Part shown: in pieces, positions 40,164 to 49,167 of the stretch
How the letters are laid out: each line of letters opens with the position of its first letter
Numbering within the stretch: position 1 is the first letter of the stretch
Assembly (NCBI RefSeq): GCF_000721265.1
Contig: NZ_JOFZ01000004.1
Coordinates: 372,001-436,000 of the forward strand
Length of the DNA stretch: 64,000 nucleotides
Direction: 5' to 3'
DNA from: Streptomyces sp. NRRL F-5126
GTDB taxonomy: Bacteria > Actinomycetota > Actinomycetes > Streptomycetales > Streptomycetaceae
The notes under the pieces: generated by a model
Database searches by the model: none
What the model was told of the DNA's origin: nothing
Seen by the model: the letters and a program-made list of their open reading frames with translations, nothing else
Position numbers and translations under genes: made by a program

Positions 40164-42194
40164 ATGAGCGAACCCCTGCTCAGCGTCGACGACCTGCACG
40201 TCGAGATCACGAGCCGTGACAGGACCGTCCACGCACTCGACGGTGTCAGCTTCGACCTCGCGCCCGGCGAGGCGCTCGGCGTCGTCGGCGAGTCCGGTTC
40301 CGGCAAGACCATGACCGCGCTCAGCCTCCTCGGCCTGCTGCCCAGCGGCGGCTCCGTCACCCGCGGCAGCGTGCGCTTCGACGGCGACGACCTGATCGCC
40401 GGCGGCGACAGGAAACTGCGCGACGTGCGCGGCAACACGATGGGCGTGGTCTTCCAGGACCCGCTGACCTCCCTCAACCCGACCATGACGATCGGCGCCC
40501 AGGTCGCGGAGCCGCTGCTGCTGCACCACGACATCGGCAAGAAGGAGGCCTGGGCGCGCGCCCAGGACATGCTGGGCCTCGTCGGCATGCCCCAGCCCGC
40601 CGAGCGCATGAAGAACTACCCGCACCAGCTCTCCGGCGGCATGCGGCAGCGCGTCGCCATCGCCATGGCGCTGGTGTGCGAGCCCAAGCTGCTGATCGCC
40701 GACGAGCCCACCACCGCGCTCGACGTCACCACCCAGCACCAGATCCTGGAACTCATCGACGACCTGCGCTCCCGCCTCGGCATGGCGATGATCCTCGTCA
40801 CCCACGACCTCGGAGTCATCGCCAACCGCGTCGACCGGGTCGCGGTGATGTACGCGGGGAAGATCGCCGAGACGGCGGGAGTGCGGTCGCTGTTCCGCGC
40901 GCCCAGGCACCGCTACACCGAGGCGCTGTTCGCCGCGCTGCCGGAGAAGGCCGTCGTCGGGGCGACCGAGTTGCGCACGATCCCCGGCCTGCCGCCCAAC
41001 CTCGCGGTGGAGCAGCACGGCTGCCGCTTCGCCGCACGGTGCGCGTACGCCACCGACGTGTGCCGCACCGAGGAGCCGGTCCTCTCCGGCGACGACCACG
41101 CGTTCGCCTGCTTCCACCCGGTGCCCCTGGAGTCGGCGGACCCTCTCGACGACGTGGCACCCGACGGGCAGCGCCACACCCCGGCCCTCACGTCGGGCGG
41201 CCCGCTGCTGGAGATCGCCGACCTGCGCAAGGACTTCCCGCTCAGGGGCGGGCCGTTCGCGCGCGGCCGCGGCACCGTCAGCGCCGTCGGCGGGGTAACG
41301 CTCACCGTGCGCAAGGGGGAGACCTTCGGAGTGGTGGGCGAGTCCGGGTGCGGCAAGACCACCATCGGGCGCATGGTCGCCGGCCTTGAGGACCCGACGT
41401 CGGGCTCCATCACCTTCGAGGGCCATGACCTCGCGACGATGACCAGGTCCGAGCGGCGCCGCCACCGCAAGTCCATCCAGCTGATGTTCCAGGACTCCAC
41501 GGCCGCGATGGACCCGCGCATGCGCGTGGGCACGATCCTGCGCGAGCCCCTCGTCATCCAGGGCGTCGGCGACCGCGCCGAGCAGGACAAGGCCGTCGCC
41601 GAACTGCTCGACGCGGTGGGCCTGCCGCGCGGCGCGGTCGACCGCTACCCGCACGAGTTCTCCGGCGGCCAGCGCCAGCGGCTCGGCCTCGCCCGCGCCC
41701 TGACGCTGTCGCCCGAACTCATCGTCGCCGACGAGCCGGTCTCGGCCCTCGACGTGTCCGTGCAGGCACAGATCCTCAACCTGATGCGCGAACTGCAGCG
41801 CGACCGCGAGCTGACGTACCTGTTCATCTCGCACGACCTCGCCGTGATCCGCTACCTCGCGGACACCGTGGGCGTCATGTACCTCGGCAAGCTCGTCGAG
41901 TGCGGACCAGCGGACCAGGTGTACGCGCAGCCGCTGCACCCGTACACCCGCGGCCTGCTCGACACGGTCAACGTGCCGGACCCGGAAGCGGCCGGCGACG
42001 GCGGGACGCCGCTCGGCGGCGAGACACCGTCCGCGGCACACCCGCCGTCGGGCTGCCGCTTCCGCACCCGGTGCCCGATCGCGCAGGACATCTGCGCGAA
42101 GGTGGAGCCCGCCGTCACCACGCCGGCCGGCGTGGGGCACCAGGTCGCGTGCCACTTCCCGCTGGCCGGACAGGCGGCGCGGGACGCCGCGTGA
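40164..42194 (+). CDS. Fused DppD-DppF oligopeptide ABC ATPase
   Basis: A 676-residue protein with two complete nucleotide-binding domains in one chain. The first has Walker [17 protein letters not shown] signature, Walker [13 protein letters not shown] and a C-terminal Cys-rich segment (GCRFAARCAYATDVC). The second has [28 protein letters not shown] and its own Cys segment (GCRFRTRCPIAQDIC), the [4Fe-4S]-type motif of peptide-transporter ATPases. Most systems use two separate genes, as in the second importer of this window. It powers the upstream permease pair. Confidence 0.93.
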   Translation: MSEPLLSVDDLHVEITSRDRTVHALDGVSFDLAPGEALGVVGESGSGKTMTALSLLGLLPSGGSVTRGSVRFDGDDLIAGGDRKLRDVRGNTMGVVFQDPLTSLNPTMTIGAQVAEPLLLHHDIGKKEAWARAQDMLGLVGMPQPAERMKNYPHQLSGGMRQRVAIAMALVCEPKLLIADEPTTALDVTTQHQILELIDDLRSRLGMAMILVTHDLGVIANRVDRVAVMYAGKIAETAGVRSLFRAPRHRYTEALFAALPEKAVVGATELRTIPGLPPNLAVEQHGCRFAARCAYATDVCRTEEPVLSGDDHAFACFHPVPLESADPLDDVAPDGQRHTPALTSGGPLLEIADLRKDFPLRGGPFARGRGTVSAVGGVTLTVRKGETFGVVGESGCGKTTIGRMVAGLEDPTSGSITFEGHDLATMTRSERRRHRKSIQLMFQDSTAAMDPRMRVGTILREPLVIQGVGDRAEQDKAVAELLDAVGLPRGAVDRYPHEFSGGQRQRLGLARALTLSPELIVADEPVSALDVSVQAQILNLMRELQRDRELTYLFISHDLAVIRYLADTVGVMYLGKLVECGPADQVYAQPLHPYTRGLLDTVNVPDPEAAGDGGTPLGGETPSAAHPPSGCRFRTRCPIAQDICAKVEPAVTTPAGVGHQVACHFPLAGQAARDAA

Positions 42195-42211
42195 GCGCCG
42201 GCCCCGCAGGC

Positions 42212-42252
42212 TCCGCCCTCACACCGCGCCAAGGGGCCGGTGTGAGGGCGGA
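42212..42252. terminator. Bidirectional hairpin terminator
   Basis: TCCGCCCTCACACC (42212-42225) and its exact complement (42239-42252) flank 13 bases between the converging ATPase and CoA-transferase genes. Confidence 0.85.
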
Positions 42253-42254
42253 CT

Positions 42255-43421
42255 TCACGCCTCCCGTACGGAGCCGCCCGCGAGCAGCGCGTCCGCGTCC
42301 CGCACCGCCCAATCCGTGAGGACCCGGCGCCCGTCGCCCCCCACGGGCCCCGGCGCCTGGGCCGTGCGCGTCGGGGTCGCGGAGAAGCGCGGCGCGGGGG
42401 AGGGGACGTCGCCGCCGTCCACCCTGTCGTGCGTACCACGCGCCGCCAGATGCGGGTCGCGAACCGCCTCCGCCCAGTTGAGTACGGGCGAGGCGCAGGC
42501 GTCCGAGCCGTCGAAGACCTCCTCCCACTCGGCGCGGGTACGGGAGGCGAACACCGCGGCGAACGCCTCGCGCATCGCGGGCCAGTGCCCGGCGTCGTAC
42601 TGGCACCCGGCCCACTCGGGCAGGCCGAGGAGCTCCACCAGGCGCGCGTAGAACTGCGGTTCCAGGGCGCCGACCGCGAACCAGCCCCCGTCGGACGTCT
42701 CGTAGACGTCGTAGAACGGCCTGCCGGTGTCGAGGAGGTTCGTTCCGCGCTCGTCGGTCCACCCGTGGTAGCGGCGCTGGGCCCACACCATCGACGACAG
42801 GTGCGTGAGGCCGTCCACGATCGCGGCGTCGACCACCTGCCCCTGCCCGGTCGACCGCGCGTGGTGCAGTGCGGCCATCACACCGACCAGCAGGTACATC
42901 GAGCCGCCGCCGAAGTCGCCCAGCAGGTTGACCGGCACCTGCGGCGGCCCTCCGGCGCGGCCGATCGCGGACAACGCTCCGGTAAGGGATACGTAGTTGA
43001 TGTCGTGCCCCGCGGTCGATGCGCGCGGCCCCGACTGGCCCCAGCCCGTCATCCGCCCGTACACCAGGCGCGGGTTGCGGCGCAGCGCCTCGACGGGCCC
43101 CACGCCGAGCCGCTCGGCGACGCCGGGGCGGTACGCCTCGATCAGGACGTCGGCCCGCTCGGCGAGCCGCAGCACGGCCTCAGGGCCCTGAGGGTGCTTG
43201 AGGTCGACCACCACGGAGCGCCTGCCCCGGTCCAGGCCGTCGGTCACCAGCGAGGGGACCGGCCGGTCCACGCGCACGACGTCGGCGCCCAGTTCGGCCA
43301 GTGTCATGGCGGCCATCGGAGCGGGCCCGATGCCGGCCAGCTCCACCACCCTGATCCCGGCCAGCGGGCCGGTGCGCGTCGGGGCGGCCTTCGGTGCGTG
43401 CGGGGTGCGGTCGGCGCTCAC
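42255..43421 (-). CDS. CaiB/BaiF family III CoA-transferase, racemase-like
   Basis: A 388-residue family III protein. Signature blocks are LAGIRVVELAGIGPAPMAAMTLAELGADVVRVDRP, VVVDLKHPQGPEAVLRLAERADVLIEAYRPGVAERLG, and GHDINYVSLTGALSAIGRAGGPP, whose His-Asp pair resembles alpha-methylacyl-CoA racemase more than a transferase. It may epimerise 2-methylacyl-CoA esters in fatty acid or sterol breakdown. GTG 43421 has CGGAGG upstream. It is divergent from a TetR gene, the probable regulator. Confidence 0.88.
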   Translation of the reverse strand: MSADRTPHAPKAAPTRTGPLAGIRVVELAGIGPAPMAAMTLAELGADVVRVDRPVPSLVTDGLDRGRRSVVVDLKHPQGPEAVLRLAERADVLIEAYRPGVAERLGVGPVEALRRNPRLVYGRMTGWGQSGPRASTAGHDINYVSLTGALSAIGRAGGPPQVPVNLLGDFGGGSMYLLVGVMAALHHARSTGQGQVVDAAIVDGLTHLSSMVWAQRRYHGWTDERGTNLLDTGRPFYDVYETSDGGWFAVGALEPQFYARLVELLGLPEWAGCQYDAGHWPAMREAFAAVFASRTRAEWEEVFDGSDACASPVLNWAEAVRDPHLAARGTHDRVDGGDVPSPAPRFSATPTRTAQAPGPVGGDGRRVLTDWAVRDADALLAGGSVREA

Positions 43422-43584
43422 GTGACCTCCGTCGTCGTACGGTCGCTGCTCCCCGTGATGTTACTGACGGGTCCGTTCCCCGTCGGCCCCGCCGCCCCGT
43501 GCGCCGGAGCTGCGGCACGCCCCGCTACCCTGGCGCACCTGAAGGGCAGCGACGAAGGCGAAGACAGCACGGGGAGGCGGCCCA

Positions 43585-44229
43585 ATGGCCCGGTGGGGCG
43601 GCGGGAACGGGACTGTGCGGGACATCCCCGGGCGCGACGGCGAGCGCGTGCGCATCGAGGAGGCCGCGCACCGCTGTCTCGCGGCGAGCGGCGGCGAGTC
43701 CGCGTCCGTCGGGGAGATACTCGCCGAGGCGGGCCTGTCCACCCGCGCTTTCTACCGCCACTTCGGCTCGAAGGACGACCTGCTGCTCGCCATGTTTCGC
43801 AGGGACGCCGAGCGCTTCACGGCCGAGATGCGTGACGTGACCAAAGCCGCCTCGTCCCCGACGGACGCGCTCAGGCGCTTCGTGCGCGCCACGCTGCGGC
43901 TCACCTGGGACCCGCGGCGCAGGCGGCACGTGCTGCTCATGGTCTGCGAGCAGGCCGTGCGGGCCAAGGGGTACGGGGCGGAGCGCGCCCGGGTCGACGC
44001 CGTCGCCGACGGGCTGCTCGCCGGGATACTGGAGCAGGGCAGGGCGTGGGGCGAGTTCCCCTGCGTCAGCGACGCGTACGCGGACGCGGGATGCATCGGC
44101 TCGCTGCTGCGGCAGGCCTTCGACGAGCAGCTCGCCGATCCCTCGCCCGACGGCGCGCGCGAGGCCGGCGACCGCGTCGTCGACTTCGCCCTGAGGGCTC
44201 TCGGCGGGCGCGGCGGCGTCGCGCGGTGA
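43585..44229 (+). CDS. TetR family regulator
   Basis: A 214-residue regulator with the HTH RIEEAAHRCLAASGGESASVGEILAEAGLSTRAFYRHFGSKDDLLLAMF (about residues 23-70) and an all-helical effector domain. It is divergent from the racemase-like CoA-transferase, which it may control; the 163-bp gap contains no palindrome that I could confirm. GGGGAGGC lies before ATG 43585. A perfect hairpin follows its stop. Confidence 0.85.
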   Translation: MARWGGGNGTVRDIPGRDGERVRIEEAAHRCLAASGGESASVGEILAEAGLSTRAFYRHFGSKDDLLLAMFRRDAERFTAEMRDVTKAASSPTDALRRFVRATLRLTWDPRRRRHVLLMVCEQAVRAKGYGAERARVDAVADGLLAGILEQGRAWGEFPCVSDAYADAGCIGSLLRQAFDEQLADPSPDGAREAGDRVVDFALRALGGRGGVAR

Positions 44230-44239
44230 CCGACGGCGC

Positions 44240-44268
44240 GGGGGCCCGCCGCTGAGCGGCGGGCCCCC
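44240..44268. terminator. Perfect 13-bp-stem bidirectional hairpin
   Basis: GGGGGCCCGCCGC, loop TGA, and the exact complement lie between the converging TetR and GH92 genes. Confidence 0.9.
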
Positions 44269-44292
44269 GGCCGGTACTGCGGTGCGGCTTTG

Positions 44293-47200
44293 TCAGTGCA
44301 GCAGTTCCACCTCCGCCAGGGTGCTCTGGTGGTCGGCCACCAGGCGGTAGTGCGTGTAGGAACCGGGGTGGGCGATGGTGAACGGACGCGTCTGCTTGTC
44401 CCAGCTGAACGACTGGTTCGACCGCTTGTCGAGCGTCGTCCAGTGGCTGTTGTCCGTGGAGCCCTGCAGGACCCAGCCGTCCGGCGCCTTCGTGCGGTCC
44501 GAGGACGTCAGCGTGTACTGGACGCCCTTGACCGCGTCACCCGACGTGCCGAGCGGCAGGTCGATCGACGTGAACGTGGCGTTCGTGTCGGACGTGTTGT
44601 CGAAGAGCGCGCCGTCACCCGACAGGGCGTCGGTGCGCGGCGCCGGCGCCTTGTCGCCCTTGGTGATCGACGTCGGGCCGTCCTTCTCGCCACTGCCCCA
44701 CGACGACGGCTGCGAACCCATCGCGAAGTCCAGCGTGCCGCCCTTGGAGAGCAGGTCGTGGGGGAGCGAAGTGGAGTTCCACCGCTTCCCGTTGAACTTC
44801 ACGCCCTGGATGTAGATGTTCCTGGAGCTGTTGCGCGGGGCGTTGATGGTCAGCTTGCGGCCGTTCTCCAGGTGGATGGTGGCCTGCTTGAACAGCGGGG
44901 AGCCGATCGTGTAGTCGCCGCTGCCCATGACCATCGGGTAGAAGCCGAGGGACGAGAAGATGTACCAGGCCGACTGCTCGCCGTTGTCCTCGTCGCCGTG
45001 GTAGCCCTGGCCGATCTCGGAGCCCTGGTAGAGCCTGGACAGCACCTCGCGCACCTTGGCCTGCGTCTTGTACGGCTGGCCTGCCGCGTCGTACATGTAC
45101 GTGATGGCGTGTGCCGGCTGGTTGTTCTGGCCGAGCTCGCCCATCCGGGTGTCGCGGGCCTCGGTCATCTCGTGGATGACACCGCCGTAGGCACCGGTGA
45201 ACGTCGCCGTCTCCGGTGTGGAGAAGAAGGTGTCGAGCTTCTTCGCCAGCCCGGCGCGGCCGCCGTACACGTCGGCGAGGCCCCTGGTGTCCTGCGGCAC
45301 CGTGAAGGAGTAGCCCCAGCCGTTGCTCTCCGTGTAGTCGCCGCCCCATTCGCGCGGGTCGTACTGCCCGGGCGGCAGGTGCCAGTTGCCCTGGTCGTCA
45401 CGGCCCTGGAAGAAGCCGACCTGCTTGTCGTAGAGCTTGACGTAGTCCTGGGCGCGGTTGAGGAAGTACGCGGACTCCTCCTTGTACCGCTTCTTGCCCG
45501 TCTTCGCGTACAGCGCCTTGCCCATCTGGGAGATGCCGTAGTCGTTGACGTAGCCCTCCATCGCCCAGGAGAAGCCCTCACCCGTGGAGGTGGTGGTGTA
45601 GCCGAGGAACGGGGAGGTGTTCATGCCCTTGCGGCCGACGCCGGAGGACGGCGGGACCACCGTGGCGTTCTTCACCGCGGCGTCGTAGGCGGCCTCGGCG
45701 TCGAACTTCACGCCCTTGACGTAGGCGTCCGCGAAGGCCACGTCCGACGACGTGCCCGTCATCAGGTCCGCGTAGCCGGGCGAGGACCAGCGCGAGGTCC
45801 AGCCGCCGTCCTTGTACTGCTGCACGAACCCGTCGACCATCTCGCCCGCCTTCTTCGGCGTGAGCAGCGAGTAGGCCGGCCAGGTCGTCCTGTAGGTGTC
45901 CCAGAAGCCGTTGTTGACGTACACCTTGCCGTCGACGATCTTCGCGCCGGTGTGCGTGGCGGTGTCCTGGCTCTTCATCGGGGAGAAGGGGCTGGCGTAC
46001 TGGTAGACCGGGTGCCTCTTCGTGCCGGTGTTCTCGAACCCCGAGTTCGGGTACAGGTAGAGCCGGTACATGTTGGAGTAGAGCGTGGTGAGCTGGTCCT
46101 CGCTCGCGCCCTTCACCGTGATGCGGCCCATGAGCCTGTCCCACTGCGCGCGGGCTTCGTCGCGCACCTTGCGGTACGGCGTGCCCGCCGGGATCTCCTG
46201 CTCAAGGTTGGCCTTGGCCTGGTCGACGCTGATCAGCGAGGTGGCCATGCGCAGGGTCACCGTGTGGCCGTGCCGGGCGTGGAACCTCATCCAGCCGGTG
46301 ACGCCGCTCGAATCGCCGCCGGTGGCCGCCGAGTCGAAGCTCCCGTACACGAACAGCCGCGTGGCGCCCGTGGACAGGCCGCTCTTGACGTCGGAGTAGC
46401 CGGTGAACGTGCCGTTCGACTTGTCGAGCGTGAGGCCGCCCTGCTTCGAGACGTTGTCGAAGACGACCGACGCGTCCTTGCCGGGGTAGGTGAACTGCAT
46501 CATCGCGGCGTGGTCGGTCGGTGCCACCTTGGCCTTGAGACCGTTCTCGAAGGTGACGCCGTACTCGTAGGGCCGCGCCTCCTCCTTGGAGTGGCTGAAG
46601 GGCAGCGCGCGCCCGGTGCGCGAGGTGTCCGGCGTGCCGGAGGCGGCGGACGGCATCAGCTGGAAGGTCTGCCGGTCACCCATCCAGGGGCTCGGCTCGT
46701 GGCTGAGGCCGATCGCCTGCATCTCGGGAAGGTTGTCCGCGTTGTTGGTGCTGGCGTAGTTGTAGAGCCAGCTCGTGGAGCCGGCGTCGGTCTCCGGCGT
46801 CCAGAAGTTGAAGCCGTTGGGCACCGCGGTCGCGGGGAAGTTGTTGCCGCGCGAGAAGCTGCCGCTGGAGTTCGTGCCCCTGGTGGTCAGCGCGTAGTCC
46901 GCGAGGTGGGCCTTCGGCCTGGCGGGCTGCTTGACGGCGAGGCCGATGTCGTCCACCCAGCCCTGGAACTTCTGCGGCCCCTTCGGCGCGTCGTACGCCA
47001 CCAGGATCCGGTCCACGGTCTTTCCCGCGGCGACGTCACCGATGCGGGAGACCCGGTGGTTCCACTGGTTGACGTACAGGGACTTGGAGGCGCCCTGTGC
47101 GCGCGGGGAGACGCCGAAGCCGTTCTGGTCGACGGCGCCGAGGTCGCTGAGGTACGTGCCGTCGGTGAAGGCGAGGTCGACGGAGACGTTGGTGGCCTGG

Positions 47201-48135
47201 TAGCTGAGGTCGCCGCCGGGCATCGCCGGGAAGATCTCGTAGGACAGCTGCGTGTCGCGGCGCACGGCCACGTTCACGTCGAAGACCTTGTTGTACGAGT
47301 AGCCGCGGCCCTTCGCGGTCTGCGTACCTGCGTAGCGCAGCGCCTTCTTGCCCGAGAAGCCCATGCCGACCTTGGCGGTCGGCGAGGACGTCGGCCCGCT
47401 GTCGACGCGGGTCAGCATCTGCGGGGGCGGCGGCGAGTCCTTGGCGCCGGAGACCAGCTGCAGGCCGGCGAGCTGCGTGGCGTCCGTGGCTCCGTTGTTG
47501 GCGGTGACCTCGAGGCGGTAGTGCGCGTAAGCGGGCTGCGAAGCGCCGAGGTCGTAGTTCTTGAGCTGGAACCTGGCGGAGAAGGACTGGTCGCTCTGCG
47601 TGTCGAGGGTCTTCCAGTCCTTGCCGTCCGTGGACCCTTCCAGCTTCCAGGACTTCGGGTCGCGCTCCGCGTGGTCGTTGGCGGACGTCATCGCGTAGCC
47701 GGTGAGGGCGACGGGGGCGTCCATGTCGTAGGTGACCCAGGCGGTGGGGGTGAACGCCAGCCACTTGGTGGCGGAGTCGCCGTCCGTCAGGTTGCGTGCC
47801 ACCTCACCGCCGCCGGTGTTCTCGTCGCTGGCGGCGATCGAGGTCACGTGGTCGTTGGTATTGCCGGGGACACCGCTGTTGTACTTGCCGTCGACGCCGG
47901 AGACCCGCGGCGCGCCGCCGCTCCCCGTCTCCGCCGTGTCCGTCCAGGTGGGAGCGGGGTCGCTCGCCTCGAACGAGGAGCTGAAGGACGTGTTCGCGTG
48001 GTGCCTGCCCGCCGCCGAGGCGGAGGCGGCGAGAGCCGAGCCCTGGGCCGAGGCCACGAGAGCCAGAGCCGCCAGGCCGACGGTCAGGGACCGCCTGCGT
48101 CTTGGCCGGCGGCTGGGGGGATGCGGGTGCTGCAT
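44293..48135 (-). CDS. Secreted multidomain GH92 alpha-1,2-mannosidase
   Basis: A 1280-residue exported enzyme. A signal rich in Arg then Ala/Leu ends near ASAQGSALAA. Residues about 85-230 form a discoidin (F5/8) domain (GEVARNLTDGDSATKWLAF to AYAHYRLEVTANNG). A beta-sandwich and the (alpha/alpha)6 GH92 barrel follow, with RTTWPAYSLLTPKKAGEMVDGF and HGDEDNGEQSAWYIFSSLGFYPMVMGSGDYTIGSPLF carrying the catalytic acid region. The last 110 residues are a second discoidin domain. It trims mannose from mannoproteins or N-glycans outside the cell with calcium. GGGAG precedes ATG 48135, and a LacI-type operator lies 33-44 bases upstream. Confidence 0.9.
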   Translation of the reverse strand: MQHPHPPSRRPRRRRSLTVGLAALALVASAQGSALAASASAAGRHHANTSFSSSFEASDPAPTWTDTAETGSGGAPRVSGVDGKYNSGVPGNTNDHVTSIAASDENTGGGEVARNLTDGDSATKWLAFTPTAWVTYDMDAPVALTGYAMTSANDHAERDPKSWKLEGSTDGKDWKTLDTQSDQSFSARFQLKNYDLGASQPAYAHYRLEVTANNGATDATQLAGLQLVSGAKDSPPPPQMLTRVDSGPTSSPTAKVGMGFSGKKALRYAGTQTAKGRGYSYNKVFDVNVAVRRDTQLSYEIFPAMPGGDLSYQATNVSVDLAFTDGTYLSDLGAVDQNGFGVSPRAQGASKSLYVNQWNHRVSRIGDVAAGKTVDRILVAYDAPKGPQKFQGWVDDIGLAVKQPARPKAHLADYALTTRGTNSSGSFSRGNNFPATAVPNGFNFWTPETDAGSTSWLYNYASTNNADNLPEMQAIGLSHEPSPWMGDRQTFQLMPSAASGTPDTSRTGRALPFSHSKEEARPYEYGVTFENGLKAKVAPTDHAAMMQFTYPGKDASVVFDNVSKQGGLTLDKSNGTFTGYSDVKSGLSTGATRLFVYGSFDSAATGGDSSGVTGWMRFHARHGHTVTLRMATSLISVDQAKANLEQEIPAGTPYRKVRDEARAQWDRLMGRITVKGASEDQLTTLYSNMYRLYLYPNSGFENTGTKRHPVYQYASPFSPMKSQDTATHTGAKIVDGKVYVNNGFWDTYRTTWPAYSLLTPKKAGEMVDGFVQQYKDGGWTSRWSSPGYADLMTGTSSDVAFADAYVKGVKFDAEAAYDAAVKNATVVPPSSGVGRKGMNTSPFLGYTTTSTGEGFSWAMEGYVNDYGISQMGKALYAKTGKKRYKEESAYFLNRAQDYVKLYDKQVGFFQGRDDQGNWHLPPGQYDPREWGGDYTESNGWGYSFTVPQDTRGLADVYGGRAGLAKKLDTFFSTPETATFTGAYGGVIHEMTEARDTRMGELGQNNQPAHAITYMYDAAGQPYKTQAKVREVLSRLYQGSEIGQGYHGDEDNGEQSAWYIFSSLGFYPMVMGSGDYTIGSPLFKQATIHLENGRKLTINAPRNSSRNIYIQGVKFNGKRWNSTSLPHDLLSKGGTLDFAMGSQPSSWGSGEKDGPTSITKGDKAPAPRTDALSGDGALFDNTSDTNATFTSIDLPLGTSGDAVKGVQYTLTSSDRTKAPDGWVLQGSTDNSHWTTLDKRSNQSFSWDKQTRPFTIAHPGSYTHYRLVADHQSTLAEVELLH

Positions 48136-48167
48136 GCGTACGCTCCCATGAGGGTGGTCAGATACTG

Positions 48168-48179
48168 GACAACGTTGTC
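48168..48179. promoter_or_regulatory. LacI-family-type operator of the GH92 gene
   Basis: GACAACGTTGTC is a perfect 12-bp palindrome with the central CG usual for LacI regulators, 33-44 bases before the GH92 ATG, where repression would be expected. Confidence 0.65.
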
Positions 48180-48325
48180 AGGTTCCTGCCGGGTCACGTT
48201 ATCCGGGGAACTGTGGGGACCGTCAAGGGTGTTGCCGAGGTTACTCACGGGTGGTCAGGCGGCCCTCGCCCACAGCGCCCGGAGTGCCCGAGGACCCCGG
48301 GGCCGCGCGTTGTCGTCGGCGAGAG

Positions 48326-48343
48326 CGTTCATTAGAGTGAACG
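48326..48343. promoter_or_regulatory. XRE-cupin operator 1
   Basis: CGTTCATTAGAGTGAACG has six-base inverted arms (CGTTCA/TGAACG) around six bases, 41-58 bases before the XRE-cupin GTG. Confidence 0.6.
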
Positions 48344-48351
48344 AAACGTGT

Positions 48352-48367
48352 GCGTTATAGCGAACGC
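48352..48367. promoter_or_regulatory. XRE-cupin operator 2
   Basis: GCGTTATAGCGAACGC has arms GCGTT/AACGC around six bases, the same CGTT-N6-AACG pattern as operator 1, 17-32 bases before the GTG. Two such sites suggest autoregulation. Confidence 0.6.
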
Positions 48368-48383
48368 TTGGAGGGGTGCAACG

Positions 48384-49010
48384 GTGAGCGCTGACCCCCG
48401 CGAGAGTTCCGTGCGGGACCTCCTGGCCGCCAACCTGAAGGCCGCGCGGGCCAGGCAGAACATGTCGCTCTCCCGGCTCGCCCGGCTCTCGGGCCTCAGC
48501 AAGGCGACACTCTCCCAACTGGAGTCGGGGGCGGGCAACCCCACGATCGAAACCGTTTCCAGCCTCGCGCGCGCCCTCGGTGAACCCCTCACGCACCTGC
48601 TCGAACCGCCCGCCCGCCGTGGCATGGCCGTGGTCAGGGCCGCCGAGTTGACGCCGCTCACCGGCGAGGGCGCGTGCCTGCGCCAGTACGGCAGGATCGA
48701 GAGCGGCGGGCTCGTCTGCGACCTCTACGAACAGCGGATCGGTGCGGGGGAGCGGCAGGAGTGCCCCGTGCGCGAGGGGACCGAGCACGCGGTGGTCCAG
48801 GCAGGCCGCCTCGACCTGTTCGTGGACGGGTACCGCGTCGGCCTCGGCCCCGGCGACTACGTGTCGTTCGACGCCGCCCTCCCGCACGGCTACGCCGCTC
48901 CTGACGGGCCGGTGCGGTCCGTGCTCCTCGTCAACCACCGTGCGGGCGGCCGCGGTGCAACCGCAACCTCCGCCGATGGCCGATCGGCGTCCATGAACTC
49001 CCTTCGGTGA
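48384..49010 (+). CDS. XRE family regulator with C-terminal cupin domain
   Basis: A 208-residue regulator: HTH (VRDLLAANLKAARARQNMSLSRLARLSGLSKATLSQLESGAGNPTIETVSSLARALG, about residues 10-66), then a cupin ligand domain (ECPVREGTEHAVVQAGRLDLFVDGYRVGLGPGDYVSFDAALPHGYAAPDGP). XRE-cupin proteins typically control amino acid, amine or peptide use. GTG 48384 has GGAGGGG upstream. It is followed by its own gap with a strong promoter and the peptidase/importer operon, which it most likely regulates. Confidence 0.88.
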   Translation: MSADPRESSVRDLLAANLKAARARQNMSLSRLARLSGLSKATLSQLESGAGNPTIETVSSLARALGEPLTHLLEPPARRGMAVVRAAELTPLTGEGACLRQYGRIESGGLVCDLYEQRIGAGERQECPVREGTEHAVVQAGRLDLFVDGYRVGLGPGDYVSFDAALPHGYAAPDGPVRSVLLVNHRAGGRGATATSADGRSASMNSLR

Positions 49011-49015
49011 GACCA

Positions 49016-49045
49016 TTGACACCCCTCAGGAAGTGCCCTTAGTTT
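49016..49045 (+). promoter_or_regulatory. Promoter of the peptidase/importer operon
   Basis: TTGACA (49016-49021), an 18-base spacer and TAGTTT (49040-49045) form a near-consensus promoter just after the XRE-cupin gene. Downstream, ATGGAAC/GTTCCAT (49061-49067 and 49080-49086) form an inverted repeat over the transcript start region, a possible operator. Confidence 0.65.
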
Positions 49046-49167
49046 CTGGGTGTTCGCTGTATGGAACGTGGATGGTTCGGTTCCATGTGCGGCATCGCGT
49101 GCGGGGGAGAACCGGTCTCCGCCACGGCAGCCCCCGAAGGACCACTGCACCGAAGGGCGGATCCGGC

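Noticed and set aside
44290..48360. A 1356-codon rightward frame opposite the GH92 gene
   Set aside because: The opposite strand encodes a complete GH92 protein with signal, catalytic and discoidin domains. This frame is its antisense shadow.
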